64,000 bases of DNA, taken from ZC4RG35 sp041747855 (GTDB lineage: Bacteria > Actinomycetota > Acidimicrobiia > Spongiisociales > ZC4RG35). Of this stretch, positions 17,361-25,639 are shown piece after piece. The notes beneath the pieces are model-generated. The model worked only from the letters and a program-made list of their open reading frames with translations. It was not told where the DNA came from and made no database searches. The translations under genes were made by a program, and so were the position numbers. The stretch is taken from contig JBGTEJ010000021.1 in assembly GCA_041747855.1 (NCBI GenBank), positions 1 through 64,000 on the forward strand. The letters run 5' to 3'. Within the stretch, counting starts at the first letter, position 1; the number at the start of each line of letters is the position of its first letter.

Positions 17361-18917
17361 TCAGCTCGTCAGTGTCCGCAGCCGTTCGTTGTCGACCGGG
17401 ACTGCGTTCTGTCGAGCCAGCCAGGCGAAGATCTCCTCACGTTGGGCGTGGGCACAGACTGCCACCACGTCGCCCGGCGCCGCCTCGGCGTGGAAGGTCT
17501 CCAACCCGGTGAGCTCGTCGGGGAACACCGGAACGCCCCGGGACCCGCCCCGGGCCGCACCCCTCTGTAGGACCGCGTTCATGCTCTCGTTCGTTCGGCC
17601 CCTGAGGAACTCTTTCTTTTCGGTGATCCCGAGCCGATCGGCACCGCGGACACCGATCTCGGCGAAACGCTCCAGCAGGTCGTCGGTGCGGTCGCCGGCA
17701 GTTCCCACCAGCAGCCACACGAGGCGATTGCCTGCGGCCAAGGCTCGAAGAACGTCGACCAGCGCTTGCAGGCTCTGGGCGTTGTGGGCGTAGTCGACTA
17801 CCACGATCCTGTCGTCAAGTTCCCAGATGTTCATCCGCCCCGGGTTCTGGCTGAGGTCGGGGTGGAAGGTGCGCAGCCCCTCAGCCACCACGGTGGGCGG
17901 GAGCCCCAGCCCGATGGCGGCTGCAGCAGCGGCCAGCGCGTTGGAGATGTTGACCCTGGATAGCCCGGCCAGGGCGACCGGTACCTCGGCGATCTTCACG
18001 ACCCGGGCGATCCCGCCGGCGGTGTTGACGATCACCCAACCGTCCTCGACGGTCGCCACCCATCCCCCGGAGTCGAGCACCTCGCGCAGCTCTGCAATGC
18101 CCGGGTCGGTGGAGAAGGCGAACACCCGCCCGGGCGACCGCCCTCGTCTGGCGAACACCCGGTCGTCTTCGGCGTTGACCACGGCCCAGCCGTCGGGACG
18201 CACGGCGGCGAGGATCGAAGTCTTCACCTCGGCCAACCGATCGAGATCGGTGACGTGATACTCCCCGAGGTGGTCGGCTGACACGTTGGTCACCACGGCG
18301 ACGTCGACCCGGGTGACACCCATGCCGCGGCGGAGGAGACCGCCCCGGGCGACCTCTAGGATGGCGAGTTGTGCCCCTTCGGCGGTGACGGCGGCGCGGG
18401 CTCCACCGGGCCCGGACCAGTCGCCCTCGTCGAGGGTCACGCCGTCGAGGTATATCCCGTCGGTGGTGCACCAGGACACCCTTCGCCCCGCAACCCGCCC
18501 GATATGAGCGAGCAGCCTGGTGACGGTGGTCTTCCCGTTTGTCCCGGTCACCGCCACGACCGGTATCGGGGGATCGATGGCCTCAGGACCGTCGCCTGGA
18601 TCAACGTCCCGCACCGCGCGGGATGCCGTTTCGAGGTAGTTTTCCCAATTCCGGGGATGTTCCCGAAGGAGCCGGGCCAGCTCATCCGCCAGCGCCTCGG
18701 CCCTTCCTCTCTGCTCCCATGTGAAGGCGAGCAAGACGATGTCGTCGCCCAACCGGGTGGTCCGTGCTGCCAGGTTGACCCCGGCACGCCTGGCAATCAT
18801 CCCGAGGAGGCGCTCCGGGTGGGCGGAGTCCTCCAGCAGTCGGGCGTTGATGGTCAACTCCACCGCCGGCTCGGAAAAGTGGATGTTGGGGCCCTCGAGG
18901 ACCCTTACCTCGATCAT
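17361..18917 (-). CDS. CphA-like Mur ligase without the ATP-grasp domain
   Basis: A 518-residue protein from the ATG at 18917. Residues 1-95 resemble the CphA N domain (EVRVLEGPNIHFSEPAVELTI), and the rest is a CphA-type Mur ligase: VTGTNGKTTVTRLL near 118-131, TTDGIYLDG, EVARGGLLRRGMG, NVSADHLGEYH, VVDYAHNAQSL, each matching a block in the neighbouring CphA. The ATP-grasp (Asp-adding) domain is missing between them. It therefore probably forms one amide bond with ATP, perhaps adding an amino acid to a cyanophycin-related acceptor; the substrate is unknown. It faces cphA, ending 103 bases from it. Confidence 0.85.
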   Translation of the reverse strand: MIEVRVLEGPNIHFSEPAVELTINARLLEDSAHPERLLGMIARRAGVNLAARTTRLGDDIVLLAFTWEQRGRAEALADELARLLREHPRNWENYLETASRAVRDVDPGDGPEAIDPPIPVVAVTGTNGKTTVTRLLAHIGRVAGRRVSWCTTDGIYLDGVTLDEGDWSGPGGARAAVTAEGAQLAILEVARGGLLRRGMGVTRVDVAVVTNVSADHLGEYHVTDLDRLAEVKTSILAAVRPDGWAVVNAEDDRVFARRGRSPGRVFAFSTDPGIAELREVLDSGGWVATVEDGWVIVNTAGGIARVVKIAEVPVALAGLSRVNISNALAAAAAAIGLGLPPTVVAEGLRTFHPDLSQNPGRMNIWELDDRIVVVDYAHNAQSLQALVDVLRALAAGNRLVWLLVGTAGDRTDDLLERFAEIGVRGADRLGITEKKEFLRGRTNESMNAVLQRGAARGGSRGVPVFPDELTGLETFHAEAAPGDVVAVCAHAQREEIFAWLARQNAVPVDNERLRTLTS

Positions 18918-19105
18918 GCCCTGAGCAACCAAGATCGCCGCAGACTATTGCCGGCGCAGCGCCATCAAAGTGATCTTTTCGTGAATAGCCCCTGATAGGC
19001 AGACAAATGAGGACAAGAGTGGACATTTCGGGCCGAAGAACCACTAGGTGTCCGATGGCCCCCCGTCGTGCCGAACTACGTTCGATAACGTCCAGGATGA
19101 GCCGC

Positions 19106-19156
19106 GTCGAATGTTTACGGCGTCTGAGCTGATTGACCTTCTGGCCCGACCAGCAG
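19106..19156 (+). repeat. 51-bp dispersed repeat A, copy 2
   Basis: Second copy of the 13537-13587 repeat, 47 of 51 bases identical. Here the frame stays open a little longer (MFTASELIDLLARPAVD) but ends soon after. It lies in a 349-base gene-free stretch (18918-19266) between the CphA-like ligase and a decayed toxin-antitoxin pair; nothing else was seen there except a short palindrome before the RHH gene. Confidence 0.8.
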
Positions 19157-19251
19157 TAGATACACCGCCGAGGCGGTGCCTCCTCGGGTCGCGATCGATC
19201 GCGTGCGTTTGAGATGGAGAATCCTCAAAGCCTAGCGCTGTCGCGATGTCG

Positions 19252-19259
19252 TGATATCA
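19252..19259 (+). promoter_or_regulatory. Short palindrome before RHH antitoxin
   Basis: TGATATCA is self-complementary and the next base pair but one outward also matches, giving an imperfect 12-bp palindrome 7 bases before the antitoxin start. It resembles in place and form the operator of the 3.3-kb RHH/Doc pair. Confidence 0.35.
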
Positions 19260-19266
19260 TGGTGCC

Positions 19267-19476
19267 ATGAGTAAGCAGACAACAGTGCGCCTTCCCGAAG
19301 GCCTGGCAGATGAGGCCGAGGCGGTGGCTCGCGTCCAAGGTACGAGCCTCAACGCCCTGATCATCGAAGCGCTCAGCAACGAGATCCAGCGGGTTCGAGA
19401 GGATAGGGAATTCACCAGCCGAGCGAAGCGGCTACTCGAACGTGATCGGGAGTTGCTCGAACGTCTCGGCCGGTGA
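19267..19476 (+). CDS. Ribbon-helix-helix antitoxin of a decayed Doc module
   Basis: A 69-residue Arc/CopG-type protein: strand KQTTVRLPEGLADEAEAVARVQGTSLNALIIEAL, then a charged helix (FTSRAKRLLERDRELLERLGR). The stop codon overlaps a GTG that begins a truncated Fic/Doc-like frame. The antitoxin itself looks complete, so it may still bind DNA although its toxin partner has been lost. Confidence 0.8.
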   Translation: MSKQTTVRLPEGLADEAEAVARVQGTSLNALIIEALSNEIQRVREDREFTSRAKRLLERDRELLERLGR

Positions 19477-19568
19477 TCCGGTACGTCACCCTGGCGGAGT
19501 ACATGTGGTTGGCCGAGCAGGTCACCGGTGTCGACGCCGACGTGCTAGCCAAGGCTTCCAGGGTCTGA
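19473..19568 (+). pseudogene. Truncated Doc/Fic toxin remnant
   Basis: A 31-codon frame starting on GTG within the antitoxin stop: VIRYVTLAEYMWLAEQVTGV then DADVLAKASRV and a stop. The opening (IRYVTLAE, ALxLAExVTG) is the N-terminus of Doc-like toxins, which normally continue to about 125 residues with an HxFxDGNKR motif. No such motif was found in the following sequence. Confidence 0.55.
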
Positions 19569-19956
19569 CAGCTTCGTGCATACCTTCGTTCTACACGTCC
19601 TCACCGGATAGTGGCGAGTACGACCGGTCAGTGCTCGGCGAAGTGGGTCCGGGACGAGGGCAGAAGCGGCGGTACGAACAGTCCCAGGCCGATGCCTCCG
19701 TAGACCACCTAAAGCCCCGACAGCATCGGCACAGCCCTTGGCCGGTCCTCGAACTCCTCGGCCCCGCCGAAGTCGAGGACAACCCTCGGAACAACAGCAT
19801 GCGTGCCCTCTGACCTCGAGCACGTGCCGCGGCTCTGGAATTGGGACTTGGTGCTAGCTTGGACCGCAGGAGAGACTCGGAAACCATTGTTTCGTGTCTC
19901 CAGACATTCGGGCTCCGACCCGGAGGCAGTTCGGCCAACCAGCTAAGGAGAACAAG
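19569..19956. other. Gene-free stretch
   Basis: No convincing gene. It probably contains degraded sequence of the toxin gene whose first 31 codons precede it; the Fic motif is not recoverable by eye in any frame. Confidence 0.4.
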
Positions 19957-20208
19957 ATGAACAGGAACGTCGGGTTTGGAGGTTCGCTCTTCCTCATCGC
20001 AGTAGGCGCCATCCTGAGGTTCGGCGTATCGGTGGACACCGAAGGGTTCAACCTGCACACGATCGGGCTGATCCTGATGGGAGTCGGCGCGCTGGGCATC
20101 ATCCTCACCCTGGTGGCGATGAACACCCCGGCGAAGGAACAGCGCACCGAGTATGTCGCCAAGGATGTCGACGTCGAGACCCGGGACGACTACACCGACA
20201 GGCCCTAG
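19957..20208 (+). CDS. Small two-helix membrane protein, DUF6458-like
   Basis: An 83-residue protein from the ATG at 19957, preceded by AAGGAGAACA. Two transmembrane helices (GGSLFLIAVGAILRFGV and GLILMGVGALGIILTLVAM) are joined by a short loop containing DTEGFNLHTI, with a charged cytoplasmic tail. This is the layout of the actinobacterial DUF6458 family, of unknown function. Confidence 0.75.
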   Translation: MNRNVGFGGSLFLIAVGAILRFGVSVDTEGFNLHTIGLILMGVGALGIILTLVAMNTPAKEQRTEYVAKDVDVETRDDYTDRP

Positions 20209-20296
20209 CGCCGACCTGGTCGCCCACCAGGATCGGTGACGATCACCAGATCGGAGACGATCAGGCGAGGACGGACAAAATCACCGAGGGCTCCGG

Positions 20297-20530
20297 TCAC
20301 AACCCCGGGTCGGTGCCACCGCCAGCCTCGAACACCGTCTCGAGGACGATCGCCTGGGTGGGACATGCCGCCGCCACTTCGCGCAGGATGTCCTCATCGA
20401 CGGTGCTGACATCGCGTAGTTCAGGCTTCTGGAAGTCGCCTTGACGCCATCCGAAGGCAGACGGGGCTAGAACGACGCAGGTTCCTGCACCGATGCACCG
20501 CCTCCGGTCGATGATCACCCTCACTGCCAT
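20297..20530 (-). CDS. 3Fe-4S ferredoxin
   Basis: A 77-residue ferredoxin with only three cluster cysteines: Cys12 and Cys18 (CIGAGTC) and Cys56 followed by Pro. The missing second cysteine of a 4Fe-4S site points to a 3Fe-4S cluster, as in the ferredoxins that donate electrons to cytochromes P450 and other oxygenases. No P450 is in the window. Its start overlaps the end of the cyclase/ATPase gene by ten bases, so the two are coupled. Confidence 0.88.
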   Translation of the reverse strand: MAVRVIIDRRRCIGAGTCVVLAPSAFGWRQGDFQKPELRDVSTVDEDILREVAAACPTQAIVLETVFEAGGGTDPGL

Positions 20531-23500
20531 GTGACCCCCGCCCTTATCGCATACTGGATGGCCTCTTCAGGTGATGATGCTCCCAGCTTGGCCAACAACT
20601 CCTCCACCTCAGCCGCATAAGTGTCTCCCTCGGCAACTGATCCCCCGGCAATGGCCCGGATCAGCTCGATGTCGGTTTCGCCCAGTGCGGCGGCTTCCGC
20701 CGGTTGGACTTCCGGAGTGGGCTCGAACCCGACGATGTCGGCCATCTCACGATGGGTCGGCAAGGCGAACCACTTCGCCTTGATGGCGGGGTCGCCGATG
20801 ACCATGTCGACGAACCCGAATCCACCGAGGATCTCCCCGATGAGGGCGGGGGCCTCCGGTTCACCGCCGAGGATGAGGATCCTTGCAGCTGCCCAGAGGG
20901 CATGGAGGTATTGGGTGAGGAAGGTCTCCCCGTCGAGGTCCAGTGCGGCGCGAGCTTCGTCGGCCGCAATCACGGTGTCGCCTTCGGCGGCGGCGAGAGC
21001 GAGAGCGGCGTGGGCGTCGGCAGCCCAGGGAAGCCGGGCACCGAGGGGCCGCACCGCCTCCAAGGTCTCGTTGGCCGCATTCTTCGCCTTTCTGAAAGCC
21101 TCCATGTCGCCAGTGGCCACACCTATCCGGGCAGCCTCGAATGCGAGAGTGGATGTTGCCTCACAACGAGCACCGGGATTCTTCTGTCCTGCTAGTTCGG
21201 CTGCCCTCTCGAAGTGGCCGACCATTCCGGTGAGATCGTCTCGGGCGGCTGCGAGGGATCCCCGCCACATCTCAAGCCGGCGAGCCATCGAAGTGCTGGC
21301 CACCGTCATCGCTGCGGTGGCGGCGGCGCCTAACCAGGTATCACACTGGGCATGATCGCCGATGCTCAGGTGGGTCATCGCGATCCCTCCCGCGGCAAGA
21401 GCCTCCAGCCAGCGGTCGCCGAGGGCACGAGCCGCATCGAAGGCCTCCCGACCCCGTTCCAGCGCAAGAGCCGGTTGAAGATTGAAGCGGGCGAAGCTGT
21501 GGATGCTGTAAAGCATCAGAGCGTCGTCGACCGCTCGTTGACTCTCGGTGACCTCACCCTTCCGGCTGTGGTGGAGGGCCCTGATGTGCTCCATCCGGCC
21601 GGCCATACCCGTCGCAGTCGGATCGGCGACATGGGCGTAAGCCATCGAGATCAAAGCGGACATCGACCCTCTCTTGTCGCCGACCTCCTCGTAGATCCGG
21701 AAGGCCTCCTCGGCCATCTCCTTGGCTTTGGAGAAGAGCTCTGGGCCCTGCATGAGCACCTCGATCCTGGAGGAGCCGGCCTCGAGCACAGCAAGGGCTT
21801 GTTGGCTGACGCGTCCCCCCTCGATCACCGCCAGTTCACGAAGGGCGTCGGCCTCCCCGTGTCGGTCACCAAGGTCTCTGGCGATTTCCAAGGCCCGCCT
21901 GTAGGCCGTTTCGGCACCGTCGAGGCGGGCGTCGTCGAGCGGCCAGTATGCCTCCCCGATCGGCGCCCTCGACTTCGCCTGGCCGAGTTCGAGGCATGCC
22001 GCCAGCTCCAGTGCCCGGTCCCCCGACGACTCCGCCCCCTCACAGACGGCGGTCGCCAGGTCGGCGGCCATATCGAAGTCCTGGTTGGTCCGGGCGGCAG
22101 ACGCCCTCCGCAGCTTCACCTCGGCGTCGAGCCCAGGGACTGCGGCCGCGGTGGTGAGTGCGGCCATCTCGGCGAGGTTTGCCATGCGATCCATGCCCCG
22201 TTCGAGCACGGCTAGGGCGTCGTCCTTGACCCGAAGCATCTCGATTCGGTCCCCGGGGTCGGAAGCTACGGGGAGGGTGGCGTCGATGATCCTGACACTC
22301 TCCTCAGGCGCCGACACATTCATGGCTGCACGTGCGGCCTGGATGGCGCTCGACACGGCCAATGCCTGGTCACCCGACTTCATGGCGTGATAGGCGAGCA
22401 TCGAAAGGTTCTCGGTGCCGCCGTCCTCGGCCAGGATCCGGGCTATCGCCCCATGGATGGCTCGTTGCCGCTGGCGGGATACCGACTCGACCAGGGACGC
22501 CCTGATCTGGTCGTGGGAGAAGGAATAGTCGTATCGGGAGCCCGCCGGCTCCTCGATCAGGAGACCGAGATCAATGGCGTTCTGGAGATGCTCCCCGAGC
22601 TGCCAGTCGGGAGTTGGTGCGGTTCCGTCCAGGATGGCGAAGACACGGCCCACATCCCCGAGTCGGAGTCTCCGCCCGAGGAGGCCGGCGTCGGCGAGCA
22701 ACCCCCGACACTCCGGGGCCATCTGCGCCAGCCGGCGCTCGATCAGCGACTGGATCGAGGAGGGCACGGTGGGCCCGCTCAGCTTGGTCATGGTCCAGGT
22801 GCCGTCGATCAGCTGCAGCGCCTCCCCCTCCCGGTAGGCGCGGGCTAGCTCCTCGATGAAGAAGGGGACGCCCTCCGAGCGGGCGTGGAGGCTGCCGAGG
22901 GTGCCGTCGTCGACAGGGGCGCCGAGTAGGCCTTCCAGAAGAGCGCCCGTCTGGAGACGGCTCAACCGTTGCAATCGGAGGAGACTTGTCACCCGCATCC
23001 GGTCGAGGTCGGCGATGAGCCTCCCCGCCCCACCCGAGGCCGAGTCGGAGTAGGGGCGGATACAGATGAGGAGGAAGACGGGGCCTGAGGCCAGGGTTCG
23101 GACCAGGTACCGGATCAGCTGGATGCTGTCCTCGTCGGCCCACTGCAGGTCGTCGAAGAGAAGGGCGACAGGGCGTTCCCGGGTCAATGCGACGAATGCC
23201 GAGGCCACCTCGTCGAAGGTGCGAAGCATCTGCTCTTGTGGAGTCAGGCCATCGGACCTGGCACTCCCTCCGGAGATGGCCTCCCGGGCACGGTCGAGTT
23301 GCTCGAGGGCCCTCGCCTCCCGAGCGATCGCCGCCATTCGGGGCGACGACAACAGCGACCGGAACAGGAGGAACGGTCCTCGCAGCTCCTCGTCGGCAGT
23401 CGCGTCGAGGACCCAGAACGGGGGTTCCGCTTCGGTTGCCATCTGGGTGGTGGCCTCGAGAATCCTCGTCTTTCCGATCCCGGCTTCACCTTCGACCACC

Positions 23501-24201
23501 ACCGCCTGGAGGCCGGCGGTGGGAGCAGCACGGAGCCGCTCTCCAATGGTTGCCTGTTCGGCGGTCCTCCCGACCATTGGACCGACCGCCCGCGGGGCGG
23601 CAGCGTCAAAGACCGAATCCGAGGCGGCGCGGACCTCCCTCGACGCCCGGGGCCCCCTCTCTTCGCCATCTCTCCACAGGACCTCGGAGAGCCGCCACCG
23701 GTCGGGGAATCCCTTGAGCAAGAAGAGCCCCCGGTCGACGACCCGGGTCTCGGCCAGGCTTCCCGCAAGGTCGGCCACCAGTTGGGAGACCAGGATCTGG
23801 CCTCCCTGCGCCTTGGCGGCGATCCGGGAGGCGGCATGGACCGCGGTCCCGTGGGCGTCACCGATGCTGTGGGTCACATCGCCACTGTTGATCCCGATGC
23901 GGACTGAGATGGGTAGGTCGGGATTGGCCTGGTTGTGGGTGGCGATCGCCCGCTGGATCGACACCGCCGCCTCGATGGCCTGGTTGGCCGAGGTGAAGAG
24001 TGCCATGAACCCGTCACCGAGTGACTTCGCCTCCACACCACCGCTGATGAGCAGGCGGGAGCGTATGAGCTCGTCATGGGCGCCGATCACCTCGTTCGCC
24101 CGAGTGTCCCCGTATTTGACACGAAGGTCGGTTGAGCCTTCGAGGTCGGTGAACAGGATCGTGTATGTCCCCTGAGTGGTCGGAGCTCCGGACAAGTTCA
24201 A
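20521..24201 (-). CDS. Class III cyclase-AAA ATPase-TPR signalling protein
   Basis: A 1226-residue protein. Class III nucleotide cyclase domain at about 10-180: metal Asp19 in FTDLEGST and Asp63 in GDGF, with VRIGINSGDV. An AAA_16/STAND-type ATPase follows, with Walker A EGEAGIGKTR near 230 and Walker B VALLFDDLQWADED. From about 600 to the end are TPR-like helical repeats and a terminal helical region. No LuxR helix-turn-helix is evident. Proteins of this build are thought to couple ligand or partner binding to cyclic nucleotide production; the signal is unknown. It is followed by an overlapping ferredoxin gene. Confidence 0.88.
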   Translation of the reverse strand: MNLSGAPTTQGTYTILFTDLEGSTDLRVKYGDTRANEVIGAHDELIRSRLLISGGVEAKSLGDGFMALFTSANQAIEAAVSIQRAIATHNQANPDLPISVRIGINSGDVTHSIGDAHGTAVHAASRIAAKAQGGQILVSQLVADLAGSLAETRVVDRGLFLLKGFPDRWRLSEVLWRDGEERGPRASREVRAASDSVFDAAAPRAVGPMVGRTAEQATIGERLRAAPTAGLQAVVVEGEAGIGKTRILEATTQMATEAEPPFWVLDATADEELRGPFLLFRSLLSSPRMAAIAREARALEQLDRAREAISGGSARSDGLTPQEQMLRTFDEVASAFVALTRERPVALLFDDLQWADEDSIQLIRYLVRTLASGPVFLLICIRPYSDSASGGAGRLIADLDRMRVTSLLRLQRLSRLQTGALLEGLLGAPVDDGTLGSLHARSEGVPFFIEELARAYREGEALQLIDGTWTMTKLSGPTVPSSIQSLIERRLAQMAPECRGLLADAGLLGRRLRLGDVGRVFAILDGTAPTPDWQLGEHLQNAIDLGLLIEEPAGSRYDYSFSHDQIRASLVESVSRQRQRAIHGAIARILAEDGGTENLSMLAYHAMKSGDQALAVSSAIQAARAAMNVSAPEESVRIIDATLPVASDPGDRIEMLRVKDDALAVLERGMDRMANLAEMAALTTAAAVPGLDAEVKLRRASAARTNQDFDMAADLATAVCEGAESSGDRALELAACLELGQAKSRAPIGEAYWPLDDARLDGAETAYRRALEIARDLGDRHGEADALRELAVIEGGRVSQQALAVLEAGSSRIEVLMQGPELFSKAKEMAEEAFRIYEEVGDKRGSMSALISMAYAHVADPTATGMAGRMEHIRALHHSRKGEVTESQRAVDDALMLYSIHSFARFNLQPALALERGREAFDAARALGDRWLEALAAGGIAMTHLSIGDHAQCDTWLGAAATAAMTVASTSMARRLEMWRGSLAAARDDLTGMVGHFERAAELAGQKNPGARCEATSTLAFEAARIGVATGDMEAFRKAKNAANETLEAVRPLGARLPWAADAHAALALAAAEGDTVIAADEARAALDLDGETFLTQYLHALWAAARILILGGEPEAPALIGEILGGFGFVDMVIGDPAIKAKWFALPTHREMADIVGFEPTPEVQPAEAAALGETDIELIRAIAGGSVAEGDTYAAEVEELLAKLGASSPEEAIQYAIRAGVTWQ

Positions 24202-24443
24202 CCCCGCCTGGGAGTGCCGGTGTCGCTGACGGGTGCCGCCATTTCGACGCAGGCTCTACGACCGAGATTCATACCTTCACTTTGGCACACTCACCGATCC
24301 TCACCGACAAAAACGCGCTGGACACCTGCGAGTTCAATCTATTTGCGAGGACCGGCAAGTTCCACTCGCCACTGGCACGCGCCACTTCCGAGAACTCCAA
24401 CTGCTCGGTCTTCTCAGTGAGCCGTAATGGTGTGGTGGGATCG

Positions 24444-25502
24444 TCAGTCGATCTCGAATACCTCGGCGGGTCCGAACACGCCGGAAACCGCGTTCCTGGT
24501 TGCCCACAGACTCCCGTCCTTCCCAAAGGTGATGGCGGTCAGTTCGATGATGTCGGTTGCCACCTCCACACACATTTTTGAGGACAGATCGCACGAGTTG
24601 ATGGTGCCCCCGACTGGGGTTCCGAAGATCTCGACCGCAGCCCAACTCGCCTCATCCAGTTCGGCCACGTAGAGGTTTCCATCTGGGCCGAACGCGAGGT
24701 CGATTATCGAGGTGAACCCGCCATCGAAAACGAGGACGCATCTCGGATTCGGGCAGTCGGCTCCGGTTGCGTTCGGTGCCACCTTCCAGATCCGAGACTC
24801 TCCGGTGGGTCCGGGGAACCCCTTGAGCTCACCCACGTAGTACCAGCCATCGGGTCCGATGGCCACGCTGGTGGGCACCGCCTCAGCGGGCATCATCTCG
24901 GGGAGGAAGCAGGGGAAGTCCATTGAGTCTGGAGGGCAATCGGCCAGATCCTTGATGTTCTGTGTGGAGACGACCTCGTCGGGGAACACCGCGAGGACCT
25001 TCACCTGGCCCCGGTTGTTGACATGGAGCAGGTCGTTGCCACCGGCATCGACGACCAGAGCAGCTCCTCCCCCCAGCGACTGCACGTCGAAGGGGTTGGA
25101 GTCAGGCACATCGTGCCCAGGAATGTGACCGTCGGGGTTGACGGCTTCCTCGAAGGCGAAGAGGTTCACAATGAGGCGGCTCCCTCCGTTGGAGACACGC
25201 CACAGACCCTGCCCGGTGTCCGCAGTCGGATCCGCCCCGGCGCCAGTGGTCACCCAGAACGTGCCGGATCCGATTGCGCTCACGTCGGTCACTCCTGGAC
25301 GAGAGATGGTCCGCACTATCGAATCGTTCTTGACGGTGATGATGCCGGTACTAGCGTCGGCTACCAGCAGGTCACCGTTCGGTGCGGTACCCAGACCGAA
25401 CAGCGGGCCCTGAAATCCGCCCAACGCCCCGGCGACTGCCGGTGCCGCCAGCAGGGCTACGACGCCTGCCAGTGTCACGAGTTTGCCCCTCAGACTTCTC
25501 AT
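24444..25502 (-). CDS. Secreted ScyD/ScyE-like beta-propeller protein
   Basis: A 352-residue protein with a signal peptide (KLVTLAGVVALLAAPAVAGA). The mature part has repeats of the form GPDGWYYVGEL, GPDGNLYVAEL and GKDGSLWATR, blades of an NHL/SMP-30-type propeller, closest in pattern to the ScyD/ScyE family proteins. Six cysteines occur late in the chain (CPPDSMDFPC, CPNPRC, CDLSSKMC) and may pair outside the cell. Substrate unknown. GAGGAGTACCT precedes the ATG. Confidence 0.8.
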   Translation of the reverse strand: MRSLRGKLVTLAGVVALLAAPAVAGALGGFQGPLFGLGTAPNGDLLVADASTGIITVKNDSIVRTISRPGVTDVSAIGSGTFWVTTGAGADPTADTGQGLWRVSNGGSRLIVNLFAFEEAVNPDGHIPGHDVPDSNPFDVQSLGGGAALVVDAGGNDLLHVNNRGQVKVLAVFPDEVVSTQNIKDLADCPPDSMDFPCFLPEMMPAEAVPTSVAIGPDGWYYVGELKGFPGPTGESRIWKVAPNATGADCPNPRCVLVFDGGFTSIIDLAFGPDGNLYVAELDEASWAAVEIFGTPVGGTINSCDLSSKMCVEVATDIIELTAITFGKDGSLWATRNAVSGVFGPAEVFEID

Positions 25503-25639
25503 AGGTACTCCTCTTGTTTGGGGCGTGTCGTCTTCTCACGCTCACCGCGCTAAACCTACCAACAGGCGGTGCATAGTGGAGAAGGTCGACGCGGAAACCC
25601 GGGAGTCACCCATGATCGTGGCCTCAAGTCCGGGAGCGG

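Noticed and set aside
23066..24175. Plus-strand open frame (369 residues) opposite the cyclase domain
   Set aside because: Antisense to a conserved cyclase/ATPase region; no domain pattern and no ribosome-binding site.
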